Below, piece after piece: positions 49,039-61,313 of a stretch of 64,000 nt of DNA (position 1 is its first letter; each line of letters begins with the position of its first letter). The translations under genes were made by a program, and so were the position numbers. The notes under the pieces are model-generated. The model was not told where the DNA came from. It saw only the letters and a program-made list of their open reading frames with translations, and searched no databases. Origin of the DNA: Coptis chinensis (taxonomy: Eukaryota; Streptophyta; Magnoliopsida; Ranunculales; Ranunculaceae); NCBI GenBank assembly GCA_015680905.1, contig CM027381.1:83353501-83417500 (forward strand), read 5' to 3'.

Positions 49039-49230
49039 ATCGCTACCCAACGTCGAACATGTACATCCACATGCCTCCCCTTACATAATGAATCACTCCG
49101 TGCGTAACCACCCTGAGCGGGATGCCGCACACCAGGTAAATCCTCACACGGAAGCAATTATGTAAGTAATGCCACTATTCGGCATAAAATATCGCGCATC
49201 ATCGTTCTATTTTGCGAACGGAATAATCAA

Positions 49231-49575
49231 GCCACTATTCGGCTACGATTGCCCAACACATGGGTCAATCAACATCTCATATATATACAACATCTTATAT
49301 ATCAACATCTTATATATCAAGCCACTATTCGGCTACGATTGCCCAACACATGGGTCAATCAACATCTCATATATATACAACATCTTATATATCAACATCT
49401 TATATATCAAGCCACTATTCGGCTACGATTGCCCAACACATGGGTCAATCAACATCTCATATATATACAACATCTTATATATCAACATCTTATATATCAA
49501 GCCACTATTCGGCTACGATTGCCCAACACATGGGTCAATCAACATCTCATATATATACAACATCTTATATATCAA
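49231..49575. repeat. Four tandem 90-bp units inside the solo LTR
   Basis: Units start with GCCACTATTCGGCTACGATT at 49231, 49321, 49411 and 49501 (the last is truncated); by eye the copies are identical. Each includes AT-rich ATCTTATATATCAAC blocks. Because 90 is a multiple of three, all frames stay open and give false repetitive ORFs. Confidence 0.93.
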
Positions 49576-50227
49576 ATACGCCCACACAGGGCAGATCACA
49601 TGAGTTGTGGTAGTCAGGTTCTAGGATTTTCGTTACGTAATTTATTCAGGTGTCATACATTTATGACTCATAAACGTTTCACTATATCACGTGCATGTCA
49701 AATACATTATTGCACTAAGCCACAATATTTAGAAATGTCTCGAATATATCTCATAACTATTTTCATTCTTTCACGTGCCAATATATTATTGCATTAAGTC
49801 ACAATCCCGTAGGCAAATATTCACCAATCATATACTACCTCATAGTAGCATCTCACATATATAATAATGGAGTGTTTATACATTTATTTCTCCCAAACAT
49901 ATTGCATTATATATATATATATATATATCCCAACATATTATATAATGTCACAATATCAACATCAATTCTTAATTAGATAATGACCACCAAATTTATAATG
50001 AGCTTCCACAAAGATTTTAGCATTTGATTTGTCCATACAATTTACAACATATAATGCAAAGACAATTAAAATCCCCACGTCCACAATCCACAATCAAAGC
50101 CCAATATATATAAGCTTTACACACTACTCACGTCAAATCTTAATTCGATAATGACAAACAACGTTATATGATGTTCGACAATATTTTATTATTATATTTG
50201 TCCATATTCTTAAATATGTGAAAAACG

Positions 50228-50370
50228 GGAAAAAGTCAACATTCCAAAGTCAAAGGTTAACGGTCAACAGTCAACGGTCAAAGGTCAACAATCAAAGTCA
50301 ACATGTCATGGTCAAAGTCAACATGTCATGGTCAAAGTCAAAGTCAACAGTCAATGTCAACCTGTCGTTT
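50228..50370. repeat. Short GGTCAAAGTCAAC-type repeats in the solo LTR
   Basis: A run of about 6-14-bp degenerate units (AAAGTCAAC, GGTCAAC, CATGTCATGGTC). The same run, with different copy numbers, occurs in the second solo LTR at 55500-55625. Confidence 0.75.
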
Positions 50371-51881
50371 CCATGTTCGACAGGTTCAGAGTCATAGCCA
50401 TGGTTCATGGCTAAGGTCAATGTGCATGGCTCATGGGCTCATGACTACGGAAACGGTTCGGACCCAACTAGCCGAACCCAAACCTTAGAACCCGAAAGTC
50501 TAAACATTAGAAAACCCATATAGATCTATTTTAAGTCCTATGGACTGGCCCCAAGAAATATTAGAAATTGGCCCAAAGACGATAATCTTGGGCGCCCAAA
50601 ACACAACTGAGTTCGGCCCGAAAATTTAACCGAAACCGGCCCAACAAAACAAATGAAACGGGCCCATAGACTAATATTAGAACTGGTCCAACAACTTAAT
50701 TAAAATCGGGCCCAAACAAAACTAAAATATTTCGGCCCAAGCTAACAATAAGGGGTTTGGCCCAACCAATTAGGCCCAAGCCCACACCGAAATTACTGTT
50801 CATCTTCTCCCTCCACCAACAGCCACCAAAACCGACCACCACAACCTCCACACACCACCCTACACAACGATTTTAATCCCTATAAAAACCCCTACAACTT
50901 TAATAAAAGCTAAAACCTCAAATTCTTAAATCCCAACATCACCAAAACTAGATCTGGAAATCGTTTCGGCCACCATTAAAGCTTGTTCCAAGCTCCAATC
51001 GACAGCCCCACACAAATTCCAACCTTCTAACATACATCAACAACCCACAACACCAAAAAACACAGTTCAAACCCGAGAATCACAAATCAAAAACCCACAC
51101 CCTCGATTATCCGCGAATGGCGTTGAAGCCATTAAAGCCTTCTCAAGCTTTGTCATCCCCCATTCGACAGCCCCACGCACAATACACTAGCTACTTCAAT
51201 CATACCTCAACAACCAACCAATCAAACCAAAAAACAGCCCCACCACCGGTTCGGCCACCGCCATTCTCGCGCCCTTGAAGTTTCAAGCAACGCCCAAACT
51301 CCCCACTACCACCGGCAGTTCAACATACATCCACAACCCATCCGCGGTTTAATAAATCCAGATACGACGGGAGGAGGAGCCATTGACGGCTCCTCGAAGC
51401 TTTGCTCCACCTGGCGTTGAAAAAAAACTAAAACATATCGACCGAACCACATAAATTATAAAAACTGGTTGGAAACACTCGACAGTAAATCCGTAAATAA
51501 TAGACAGGCGAAAATCATAGTTTATGAAATTTGTAAATTCTAAACAGACAAAAATTATCGTTTAGGTAGTGGTGAGAGATAAACTCTACTCACTTTGACG
51601 TAGCGGCTCGGCGAATCCTCCCGTAGAATCGTCAAGGCTCCAATGCTTTTCGAGTAAACAAGTTGCCTCCATTTTTAATATATTTTATTCTCCATGAACC
51701 CTATTTTCCATAACAATGTGTTTATATACTTGGGTCCGAAACCCAAGCCCAACACAGACTCGGGCCCAAAAACCAGGCCCACGTGTCCCGAGTCCAAACC
51801 AGCAAATTTTTAAAATAAATAATTAAATTAATTAATTAAATAGATAAAAACGTATTTTAAAAATACGGGCGTTACAAGTGG

Positions 51882-53704
51882 GATCATGCTCTGCATTATA
51901 ATAGGTCAACCATTAGTGCACGAACTATCAGCGACTCAAACTATAATTATCCCCGGCCTATAATGTTTATACTGTTCACCTTCAATGACAATTGGAAGAG
52001 GTATCCTTTCTTCTATTGATTTGCAACTACCAACTGCACTTGAGCTTCCCTTTGGGAACAAATCTAAAATGGTTAATAAATGTGAGTAATTGAACAGACA
52101 TTTATGCGTAACTAACATATTTACAGGTGTACTACTTGTTCCCTATCCCTCACCTGCCATGACCTTTTCGAACGTCTCCAAGCTGTGTGGGACATTTTCA
52201 ATGACATTTTCATTTTCTACATCTTGCAATTGACAAGTTCTAGTTGAAGGTTGTTCTAGCGGACTGTCTGGGGAATACATCGTTTATAACCGTCAGCAAC
52301 CAAACCATTTAATTTGGAACTAAGAATAACTAAAATAAAATTAGTGATTTACCTATTGGTTCCTCCACAAGTTTAAATTGATTGAAAGAATATTTACTGA
52401 GAGCTAGCACTTTTTTCTTCAAAAAGATTGTTTCCTTAAAGAATCGATGGTGGATTGGAATTTCTTTATTGAGTTTCTTCTTAATACAATGTTCTCCACC
52501 ACTTGATCCAGGACAAGCACTCTTTGGCAGCAGAGAAAGTTTAAACGGCTTACTACAAACTTGTTTCTTCTTCGTACTAGGAATTCCATAACTTGATCCA
52601 GGACTTGCACTTCTAACAATTTCTTGTTTAAATAGCTCACTACTAACCAGTTTATTCTGCACTCTAGGTTGTCCACCACCTTTTCCAAGTAACATTATCT
52701 GTTTTAAACAACTCAATACGAACTTTTTTGTTCTTCACAGTAGGTTGTCCAGGACTTGATCTTCTAATTTGTCCTGCTCCCATACCACATGGTGTGATGA
52801 CGATTGCTTCATTGATAACCCAAACTTTCATTGGTTTTGTTGGAGTCTTCTTCTGCTTCTTAATCATGTTCAAGTAGTCGGTTTCTTCATTGATTCTACA
52901 AAGGGACTTGTTCATCAAATACCTAACAGAAAAACCCAATCTTATGCGCGATGACACAGCTTCAACAAGACACATGAATCCTTCAAAGGGAGTATCCACA
53001 TCAAACACTCTAAATTTCACCTCACCCCCTAGATACTTCATCACACCATGCTTGTCAGATTTCATCTCGCCATCATAATAAATAAGCATATCGAATGAAC
53101 CTGAAAAAAATACAAAGTTAGCACAATAAAAAGTAGGATCTTTTAATAAAACGACAGTAAAGTTCTTTCATTTATTGTTCTACATTTATGACATTGTATA
53201 ACCCTTGTATAAATACCATAACTATGACAACAAAATCAACTTGAAAATTGTAAACCACTATGGAAACCTTATAAAAAAATAGTCACACTTCTACGTAAAA
53301 CTACAAAGAAGCAAACCAAAACATAAACCTACATAGAAACAAACCAACACTAAAGACAACTAAACAAACATCAAAACTGACTATTATCGAGGTTTGAGTT
53401 CTTTTCATCTATCACAATCTTTAGAAAAATAAAAAAAGAGAAGAAAGAGTAGAAGATCAAAAAAGAAGAACCCATAGAAAAAAAAATGTAGCTTTGGAGC
53501 TCTGTAAAAACTTTTTGAGGTTGGCACAAAAAACGAGGTAAATATTGTCTCGACTTTAAATTACAAAAACAACGTAAAAATTGCTGATAGTAGATCCATA
53601 AGTTGCTGGTTCGTGATCCCACAATAGCTAAAGTCCGTTTTCATTTTTTCATTTTGAAATCCAACGGTCATTAATCCCTGAAATCCAACGGAGAATTAAT
53701 CCCC
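51882..53704 (-). pseudogene. mudrA-like transposase, N-terminal part with PB1-like domain
   Basis: On the minus strand an acceptor (TTTTTTCAG) near 53100 opens an exon reading SFDMLIYYDGEMKSD, HGVMKYLGGEVKFRVFDVD and FEGFMCLVE. This is the N-terminal PB1-like domain of plant MULE transposases. Next come Lys/Ser-rich linker segments (52716-52330), with repeated PGSS and IKKK motifs spread over several frames. Further on (52118-51936) is PKGSSSAVGSCKSIEER, which the solo LTR at 51876 cuts off. Upstream, 53622-53371 matches the left arm (17390-17630). The frame is broken in several places. The left arm holds three inverted copies of the PB1-like exon. Confidence 0.77.
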
Positions 53705-53709
53705 GATAT

Positions 53710-56700
53710 TGTCACACCCCCAAATTTTCGAGAAAAAACATTATTTGTTCCCGACTCTTCGATCTCGAGGTGTGACGACTCTCAACTCCCAAAACCCATA
53801 AACAGTTTAAATATCACGGATAATTAAAACCAATAAAAATTTCAATTAAACAAATGTCATCTTCATTACAAAAATTCATCAAATAAGATTAGGTTACAAA
53901 TCTCTTTTCAATAACTCTTTAATTAAAATTACAAATGAAAATACAAATAATATTTCCTCAACTGAAAATCTATATCACCTTAAGGGAAAACAAAACCTAT
54001 CTTGAAATATAATGCTAACGCAAACCACAAGCAGCAACCAATCTTCTTCAACACTAAACCTGTCAAGACTTATCAACTGTGTTCATTTAATGAACACACC
54101 CGATAAGCAAACATGCAAATCGGGTCAGCATTATAAAAATGCTGGTGTGAGTAGCTCTAAAATACAACATATTCTTATACAAATATATATACAAACCATA
54201 CGGCAGTTAGTTCCTCCACCGAGGCGCCGTAACTTTCAACAACTAATACAACATCCTTAAGCTCAATAACTAAGGCAGGTAGTTCCTCCACTGAGGCGCC
54301 TTAACTTCCCACTAACCACATAACAAACTATACGCATCATAAAAAGGTATTTAGTTCCTCCACGAGGCGCCTTAGGTTCTAACTAAACAAATAATCAGCC
54401 AAGCATATACAATCATCTATCTAAAGATATATCATTAACCAACATATTACCATAATTATATTAATTAAGGCTTTCTTTGTGTGTCGTATCTATGTCTTAC
54501 CTAGTTTCCCTGGCTACCACAATCGCTACCCAACGCCGAACATGTATATCCACATGCCTCCCCTTACATAATGAACCACTCCGTATGTGAAACCACCCGG
54601 CGGGATGCCGCGACACCGTAAATCCTTACACGGAAGCCATTATGTAAGTAATGCCACTATTCGGCATAAAATATCGCGCGTCTCGTTCTATTTTGCGAAT
54701 GGAATAATCAAGCCACTATTCGGCTACGCCAGAGGGCCATTCAAATTCTTGAAATGCCGGAGGGCCAATCACATTACTTACGCCCGAAGGCCATTCAGAT
54801 TAACTGAAACGCCAGAAGGGCCAATCACATTACTTACGCCCAAAAGCCATTCAAATTAACTGAAACGCCAGAAGGGCCAATCACATGAGTTGTGGTAGCT
54901 AGGTTCTAGGATTTTCATTACGTAATTTATTCAGGTGTCATATATTAATGACTCATAGTAATTCCACTATATCACGTGCAGGTCAATTACCTTATTACAC
55001 TAAGCCACAATATGTAGAAATATCTTAATTATATCTCATAACCACTTTCATTCTTTCACGTGCCAATATATTATTGCACTAAGCTATAATCCCGTAGGAA
55101 AAATATCCACACATACTATACTATCTCATAGTAGCATCTCACATATAAAATACTGGAGTGTTTATACATTTATTTCTCCCAAACTATTGCATTTAATATA
55201 TATATCCCAACATATTATATAATGTCACAATACCAACGTCAAATCTTAATTAGATAATGACCACCAAATTTATACAAGCTTCCACAGCATTTTAACATTT
55301 GATTTGTCCATACAATTTACAACATAAAATGTAGCACAATTAAACAATCCACAGTCCACAATTAAAGCCCAATATATATATGTTTTACACACTACTCACG
55401 TCAAATCTTAATTCGATAATGACAAACAACGTTATATGATGTTCGACAATATTTTATTATTATATTTGTCTATATTCTTAAATATGTGAAAAACGGGAAA
55501 AAGTCAACATTCCAAAGTCAAAGGTCAACGGTCAAAGTCAAAGTCGACACGTCATGGTCAAAGTCAAAATGGCATGGTCAAAGGTCAAAGTCAACCGTCA
55601 ATGGTCAACGGTCAAAGTTAAACTGTCATTTCCATGTTCGACAGGTTCAGGGTCATAGTCATGGTTCATGGCTAAGGTCAAAGGTCATGGCTCATGGGCT
55701 CATGACCAAGTAATGGTTCGGACCCAACTGGCCAAGCCCAAACCTTATAACCCGAAAGTCTAAACATTTAAAGACCCAATTAGATCTATTTTAAGTCCTA
55801 TGGACTGCCCCAAGCAATATTAGAAACGGGCCCAAAAACTTATACTGACCTGGCCCAAAACATAATTGATTCGGCCCGAAAATTAAACTGAAACCGGCCC
55901 AACAAAACAATCTAAGTTCTGGCCCAAAGACTTAAAAGAAAATGGACCAAACCAACTAAAAGAAACCGGGCCCAAGTAGCTAAAAGAATTTGGCCCAAAC
56001 CAAATAGAAATGAACTGGCCCAACACAACTCAAAATTTGCTAAGGCCCAAGGCCCAACTAAACAAATCAATTTCAGCCCAAAGAAACCGACCCAGGCCCA
56101 AGCCCACTAAGATGAACAGTGTCATCTTCTCCAACAGCCACCACCAAAACCGGCCACCACCAATTCCGATCGACCACCCATTTTGACCCCACGGTTTTCC
56201 TCCTCATCACCAACCAAACAACATTAACAAAAGCCAAAAACCGAAAATCATACAATCAAAACTCTTCCTAAATCTAGATCTGAAAATTTCGGGCTGCCAT
56301 TAATGGCTTCTCCGAGCTCCACTCGACAGCCCTCATCACTCCACCATTACCACAGCAATCCCTTTCCAGTACATAACCCGAAACCCACCAATCAACCTAA
56401 TGAAAACGAATTTCGAGTTTGAGCTGCCATTAATGATTTCATTTTTATAGAGCTTCAGCCTAACTAGAACAGCCCCACTCCTCAAGCCCGACGTCCATCA
56501 TACATCAACAACCAATTTAGTTTAACATCATAGTATATAAAAAAAAGGTTTAAACAAATCCCTCGGGGACGATTTGGACGATTTGTCCACAATGGCTTGG
56601 CGACGCCATTGGCCTTTGTTCAAAGCTTGAACGAGCTTCCACAACCCCACCCAAATCCGGCATTAAATCCAACAATTTCAACCATCACCAATACCCGCCA

Positions 56701-57202
56701 GTTCAAACAAAATAGAAAATACGTTTTCTTTATCTTGGCTCGAGACGCCATTGGCCCAAGCTTCCGGCGGTTTAATTACAATCCGAATTTCACTAGAGTT
56801 ATAACAACTCGACAACACGACGTCGAATAAAAACAATATAAGGAGCAGTATAAAAAACATAAATATTAGACAATATACACCGATATACGAAAACTATAAA
56901 TCCGGTGAAATAGCAAAATAGCTACTTACCTTAATCCCAAAGCTCCACGAATTTCTCCAAGTCCGAGTCATCGCGCTCCAACGCTTCAGCAAACGGGTTT
57001 TTAGCTCTGCCTCCATTTTTAATATTTTTTTATTATCTTCAAAACCCTATTCTCTAGAACAATGTGTTTATATACTTGGGTTCAAAACCCAAGCCCAACA
57101 CAGACCCGGGCCCAAAAATCAGGCCCACATATCCAAATCCAATCCAGCCGATTTTTAAATAAATAAATAAATAATTAATTAATTAATAAATATGTATTTT
57201 AA
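53710..57202 (+). mobile_element. Second solo LTR of the same family (3.5 kb)
   Basis: Begins TGTCACACCCCC and is collinear with 41319-51876 minus the CACTA insert, with many small differences, so it is an independent insertion. The left flank is GATAT (53705-53709). At the right end the expected GGGCGTTACA is missing and the sequence passes from GTATTTTAA into ATATGTCAACATC, which I read as a small deletion taking the LTR end and one base of the target copy (ATAT remains at 57203-57206). The host position corresponds to about 17288-17310 in the uninterrupted left arm. Confidence 0.85.
54725..54888. repeat. Three tandem 54-56-bp units inside the second solo LTR
   Basis: Units start with TACGCC at 54725, 54779 and 54835 and contain GGCCATTCA and GAAGGGCCAATCACAT. 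They occupy the same place where the first solo LTR carries its four 90-bp units, so the two copies expanded different repeats at one site. Confidence 0.82.
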
Positions 57203-57206
57203 ATAT

Positions 57207-57368
57207 GTCAACATCAGAAGTACAAGAGGAGAGAGAGTGTGTTGCAGAGGAGAGAGAATATTGTACGGAAGGGCAAAAGGGTAAAAACCATTGAATTGGT
57301 CAAAATTGAAAGGCATGGCCGGTTGGAGAACAATGTCAATTTATTATGGCCGATTCAAGCAATTACCC
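57207..57368 (-). repeat. Right terminal inverted repeat of the MULE
   Basis: Read on the minus strand it starts GGGTAATTGCTTGAATCGG and matches 17108-17300 up to the CTTCTGATGTTGA motif, where the solo LTR interrupts it. Confidence 0.88.
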
Positions 57369-60300
57369 CATTATTTAAAGGGATGGCTTCTACGGACATA
57401 TTTTATAAAAACGCATAAATAAACTCAAAATCGTTATGATATTTATAAGTTTTAGTTTAGGCTAATTATTTATATATATGATATTTTAACTATTTTAAAT
57501 ATTGTCACAAATAATCAAAATTTTATAAACTTGCCAACTATAGTATAAAAAATCATGAGAATGAAATATCCACAATTAGTCAATTTTTTAAATTTATTGA
57601 CTACATTTAATGGGGTTACAAGTTTATGATTTAAGTAATTTTTTGTGGCAATATTTAAAGTAATTGGAAGATCATATGTACAAAAAATTAGCAAAATCAA
57701 AAACTTATAAATGTCATAACAATCATGAATTTGTTTAAATATATGTCTATATAAACCCTCTCTTATTTAAATAGCTCGAGTATCTACATTCTATAATATC
57801 TAGTTTGATACCGTAAATATTAGTGTGCTCATGGCAGTAGTAGTTGATCGTAAAATATCCAAATTTTAGATATCAAACTTGATGATCATGTTGTGTCCAT
57901 CCTCACTTTGAAAAAGGCCTTAAAGTTGCATGGTTTGTTGGAAAATCCCCAAAGTTCACCTTAAAAATAGGCCTTAATTTAAACTTATATCATAAAACCC
58001 AAAAGAAATTTCTAAAACTAATAATCTAACATGTAAATTCCTTCCTGAAAATTAGGCCTCCTCCACATGAATCATTTCCCAAAATTTATAGGCCTCAATT
58101 CTTAGTTTCTTACTACTTATATACCATTTTTCTTTATAAAATTGTTGATCTAGTTTGATTTGGTTTGACCGTGTTGTGTCTTTTATATTTGTGCGTCATG
58201 CATGCGGACAAGCTTGTTCTAATTTTTGTCATCAAGAAAGGTCCATTTTACTCCGACAAGGCCTCCAAAAACCAATACGTGCACTTGTTATCCAAATGGC
58301 AGGTTAATTGGTTATTTTACTTTTCTTTCAAAATAATTAATTAGGTGCATAATTATAATTTTGAAAATTAGTTTAAAGGAATCCGTTAAAAATTGTTTGG
58401 ACTCCAAAGCCAGAAGCATAATATTTGTAGTTTTTACATCCAAGTTTGACCAAAACCATAATTCGACATATGTCAACACACTTTTGGAAGTAATGGACAA
58501 GAATACCATATTTATTTATTTGCAACTACTAGAAATAACAAAATTTCCTCCTCCATAATCTCTTAAAATTTTATAAATATTAAAATGCACTTGATTTAAT
58601 CCATTTATTAACTCAATAATTAAGTTATTTGAACTCAACATTTTAAAATAAATAGTCGAAAATTCACTTATAATAGCATACTTTACATTTTAAAATGCAT
58701 ATGATGTAAAAACTTAAAAATTGCTACGCCTCCCATATTGTAGAGGCATTTGACATTATACCCTAAGCATAAACCCTACATGTCTAAACCCAAAATTCTT
58801 ATATACTAGACACTAAGCTTAAACCCTAAACCCTTACAAACACCCCCCCCCCCCCTGTAAACTAGGCCCTAAGCCTAAACTCTAAACTTCTAGACACTAA
58901 ATCATAAACCAACTCGTTGGATTTCGTAGTAGTTGGTCGAACCCACATCATAATAAAATGCATTTTGTATCTACATTGTGCATATACACTTTAAAATGTG
59001 TAAGCAAGTTTATAATGTGAGTGCATATGCATTTTAAAATGTGTTGCGCATCTGCATTTTAAAATGTGTTAAGTTTATAACGTAAGTGGTTCAATTTTTG
59101 TGGTTTTTGTTTGTGATATACCATATTAAAATACAAACTACGTGATTATAAGTGAATTATATTACTTATTTTTAGTGAAAATATTTGGTAGTTATTTAAG
59201 GGTAAAAGAGATAATAAAACGGTTATAAAACTCAATAACTAAATTGTCCACTTCCACCAAACATGGGTATACAGTTATAGTCAAAGCCTAAAAATCCTAT
59301 TTTTTCCTTGTACAAGTAGTTTTCACTATCAAAAAAAGGTAAATAGCAGTAAATCTATAAAATAATATTCTTTAATCTTTTAAATGTAAACTTTTTAAAA
59401 CAGGCTTCCTACCCCAATTTCTTGAATTATAATTTGGAGTTTGAGTTTAACGAAGGCAAAACATATATATACAAGATACAATTGAGCAAGAATTTCATTA
59501 GGACCGTGTTTGTTTGCCAAAAAAAGTAACAAGTGTTTATTTTTTTTAAAAAAACAATATGCAAATAAAGCCAAAAACTTTTTGATTGTTTTGAAATAGT
59601 AACAAAGTTGCACTAAATTCACGTATCTCTTGTTTACCTTTTTGGTGGTGGAAACTTCTAGTTACATACTTTATTTCCACCCCTTAATAAGCAAATAAGT
59701 CGATGACAATCTTTGGGTGATGATACTAGAGGTATGGGGCTCGAACCACTCCAACATCAACGAGCTATTGATCTCATTTTAAACAGGTTTGCCAATAAAA
59801 ATAAATATAAAAATCATAAATGATAAGATTTGCGTGCTATTTATAAAGGAATTGCCGCGCAGCTTGTCATAATTATTTGTAAAACTCGTTATCAATAAAA
59901 ATTTCATTAAAAACATACAATGGCCAAGACATAGAGTTACTATGGGGACAAAAAGGTGTGTACAACTTCACTCTTTGTTCTACATTCGACATAAAAGTAT
60001 ATGACGGTTGTCATGCTATGTGGGGATGAATTTACCATTACCTCTCTATTTACTCGACTTTGTGGATTCACAAGTTATGACGGGCACATCATACTTCATG
60101 GGACATTTGAAACGGTAAAACACTAGCAAATTGTTTAGTCACCATCATAAACCAACTTCTGCTATGGCACTATTTGAAAGAAAATTGTGTTGTGTCTTCT
60201 AAGAGCTTAAAAACGTTCAAGGTTTTATGTGTCACCTTTTTAAAAAGTTCAAGAATAACCTTGTTCAGCTACCAGCATAACAACCGAAGCTGAAGCTAAA

Positions 60301-60895
60301 TTGAAAAGATAACTCACGACTTACGTCACACTTTTATTTAATATAGGGTTTTTTAGACTTTGGTACCATTTTTTAGACCGATATTAGGAAATAGTACCAA
60401 ATTTAAAAAAAAAAAAAAAAAAAGAAACAATACCACTTTTTTTCTTGACCGTCAGTTGACCGAGTTGACCACAATCAATCTGGCAATATTTTCAATATGA
60501 CGACATTACCCCTCCCATGTCTCTCACGTGTTTTATGTAATTAGGTTTTGGTACCACTTTTTAAGTTGTCACAGACACCACGTATTACAATTTTAGTGGC
60601 TGTAAAATGATTTAAATGATTAAATGATTTAAAACATATACAACATAATGTATGAGTGAACAAAATTTTTACCCTTAAAACAAACATATATAACAATCAT
60701 ACAAATACTACATTGAGCATAAACAATACCTCGGGTTTGGAGTAAATGTCGATATTGCCTTGAACAGGATTTTGATTTTCAACAACTTCAATAGTAACAT
60801 TAGCAGTACTAGCCTACCAGGTAGCTCAAGTGGACCAGAATCAAGAGTAAGATTAACAAAATAAAAAATATCAAGATTATGAAGACGTGAATTAA
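57369..60895. other. AT-rich intergenic region right of the MULE
   Basis: No gene recognised. It holds repeated palindromic GCATTTTAAAATGTG motifs (59029-59043, 59054-59068 and looser copies from 58575), a poly-A run near 60403-60423 and a poly-C/telomere-like patch listed separately. Short frames here look random. Confidence 0.5.
58821..58855. repeat. Telomere-like AAACCCTAAACCC patch followed by C13
   Basis: AAACCCTAAACCCTTA (58821-58836) is followed by 13 consecutive C (58843-58855), with looser AAACCCTA-type motifs around 58760-58890. It is too short and degenerate to call an interstitial telomere array. Confidence 0.55.
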
Positions 60896-61024
60896 CTAAA
60901 CCATGCCAGCAACTTGAAGTAACTCTTGCATAGTCGTGGGGTTATTCATCACAAGTTGTCTTGCTTCCTTATTGAGTAGAAATGGAAGGACGTTGTCTCT
61001 TCTGCTCAAGTGCTCATTTGCAAG
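60730..61024 (-). pseudogene. Unidentified coding remnant interrupted by the hAT element
   Basis: On the minus strand 61024-60899 reads NEHLSRRDNVLPFLLNKEA and RQLVMNNPTTMQELLQVAG. After a stop and a possible intron, 60815-60732 reads ASTANVTIEVVENQNPVQGN with a donor-like GAG/GTATTG. The other side of the hAT insertion (62671-62764) has MLATQMEQDKRWLA and SMIDWRNTN in two frames. I do not recognise the family. Coherent amino-acid composition suggests real ancestral coding sequence, now with stops and frameshifts. Confidence 0.35.
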
Positions 61025-61313
61025 CAGTGGCGGAGCCAGGAATTTATTCCAGGGTGAGCCAGTGAGCATTACAAATATATATATATATTTTTTCGGCAAA
61101 CGAACAATTGTTAATTCATTTTGCTTATTTTTGAAAATTTATTATAAGGTTAGGTAACAAATATTTTTTGAAAGTGTTGGACCGCAACTCAGAGGTACTA
61201 GATAGTTTTTGTGATCAAAAAGAATTATATGACCAAATAAGATCATTAGTTGTGTAGGTTAGTTCGATATATTGTTTGTTTTATAAATTAACATTGTTTC
61301 TACAGACAGATAA

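Larger units (their letters stand above)
41319..51876 (+). mobile_element. Solo LTR (3.6 kb) split by a CACTA element
   Basis: Begins TGTCACACCCC and ends GGGCGTTACA (TG...CA), with a perfect 5-bp target duplication AGTGG at 41314-41318 and 51877-51881. Excluding the CACTA insertion and its extra ATC, it is 3616 bp. No primer site, polypurine tract or retroviral gene is seen, and the flanks on both sides are MULE transposase gene, so this is a solo LTR left by recombination. A second copy lies at 53710-57202. The interior has GTTCCTCCA/GAGGCGCC repeats about 72 bp apart (41806-41975) and other tandem repeats listed separately. The long LTR and its termini would suit a large Ty3/gypsy element (Tekay-like chromovirus or similar), which I infer only from size. 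Confidence 0.88.
17108..57368. mobile_element. Kaonashi-type Mutator-like element (MULE), enlarged to 40 kb by nested insertions
   Basis: The left end (17108, GGGTAATTGCTTGAATC) and the right end (57368, same sequence on the minus strand) are inverted copies, and the homology continues inwards for roughly 1 kb. Between them lie an Ulp1-like protease gene on the plus strand and a mudrA-like transposase gene on the minus strand, in convergent order. That is the gene content of Ulp1-carrying MULEs (Kaonashi elements) of plants. Three LTR-element insertions and one CACTA insertion lie inside; removing them leaves about 13.3 kb. No clean 9-bp target duplication is seen: the flanks are TAGTCATTA and CATTATTTA (5 of 9 matching). 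Stops in the protease gene and lost transposase residues mean this copy is not autonomous. Confidence 0.85.

Noticed and set aside
49231-49575. Regular repeats that could suggest a CRISPR-like array
   Set aside because: Whole 90-bp units are copied with no variable spacers, in a plant LTR. It is an ordinary tandem repeat.
49169-49797. Three overlapping plus-strand frames of 117-182 codons with a 30-residue repeating protein
   Set aside because: They come from the 90-bp tandem repeat (multiple of three, no stops in any frame) inside a solo LTR; composition is not protein-like.
17108-57368. Interpretation as a large palindromic gene amplification rather than a transposon
   Set aside because: The inverted homology is limited to the ends, begins with a transposon-like terminus and encloses MULE genes, so long terminal inverted repeats explain it better.
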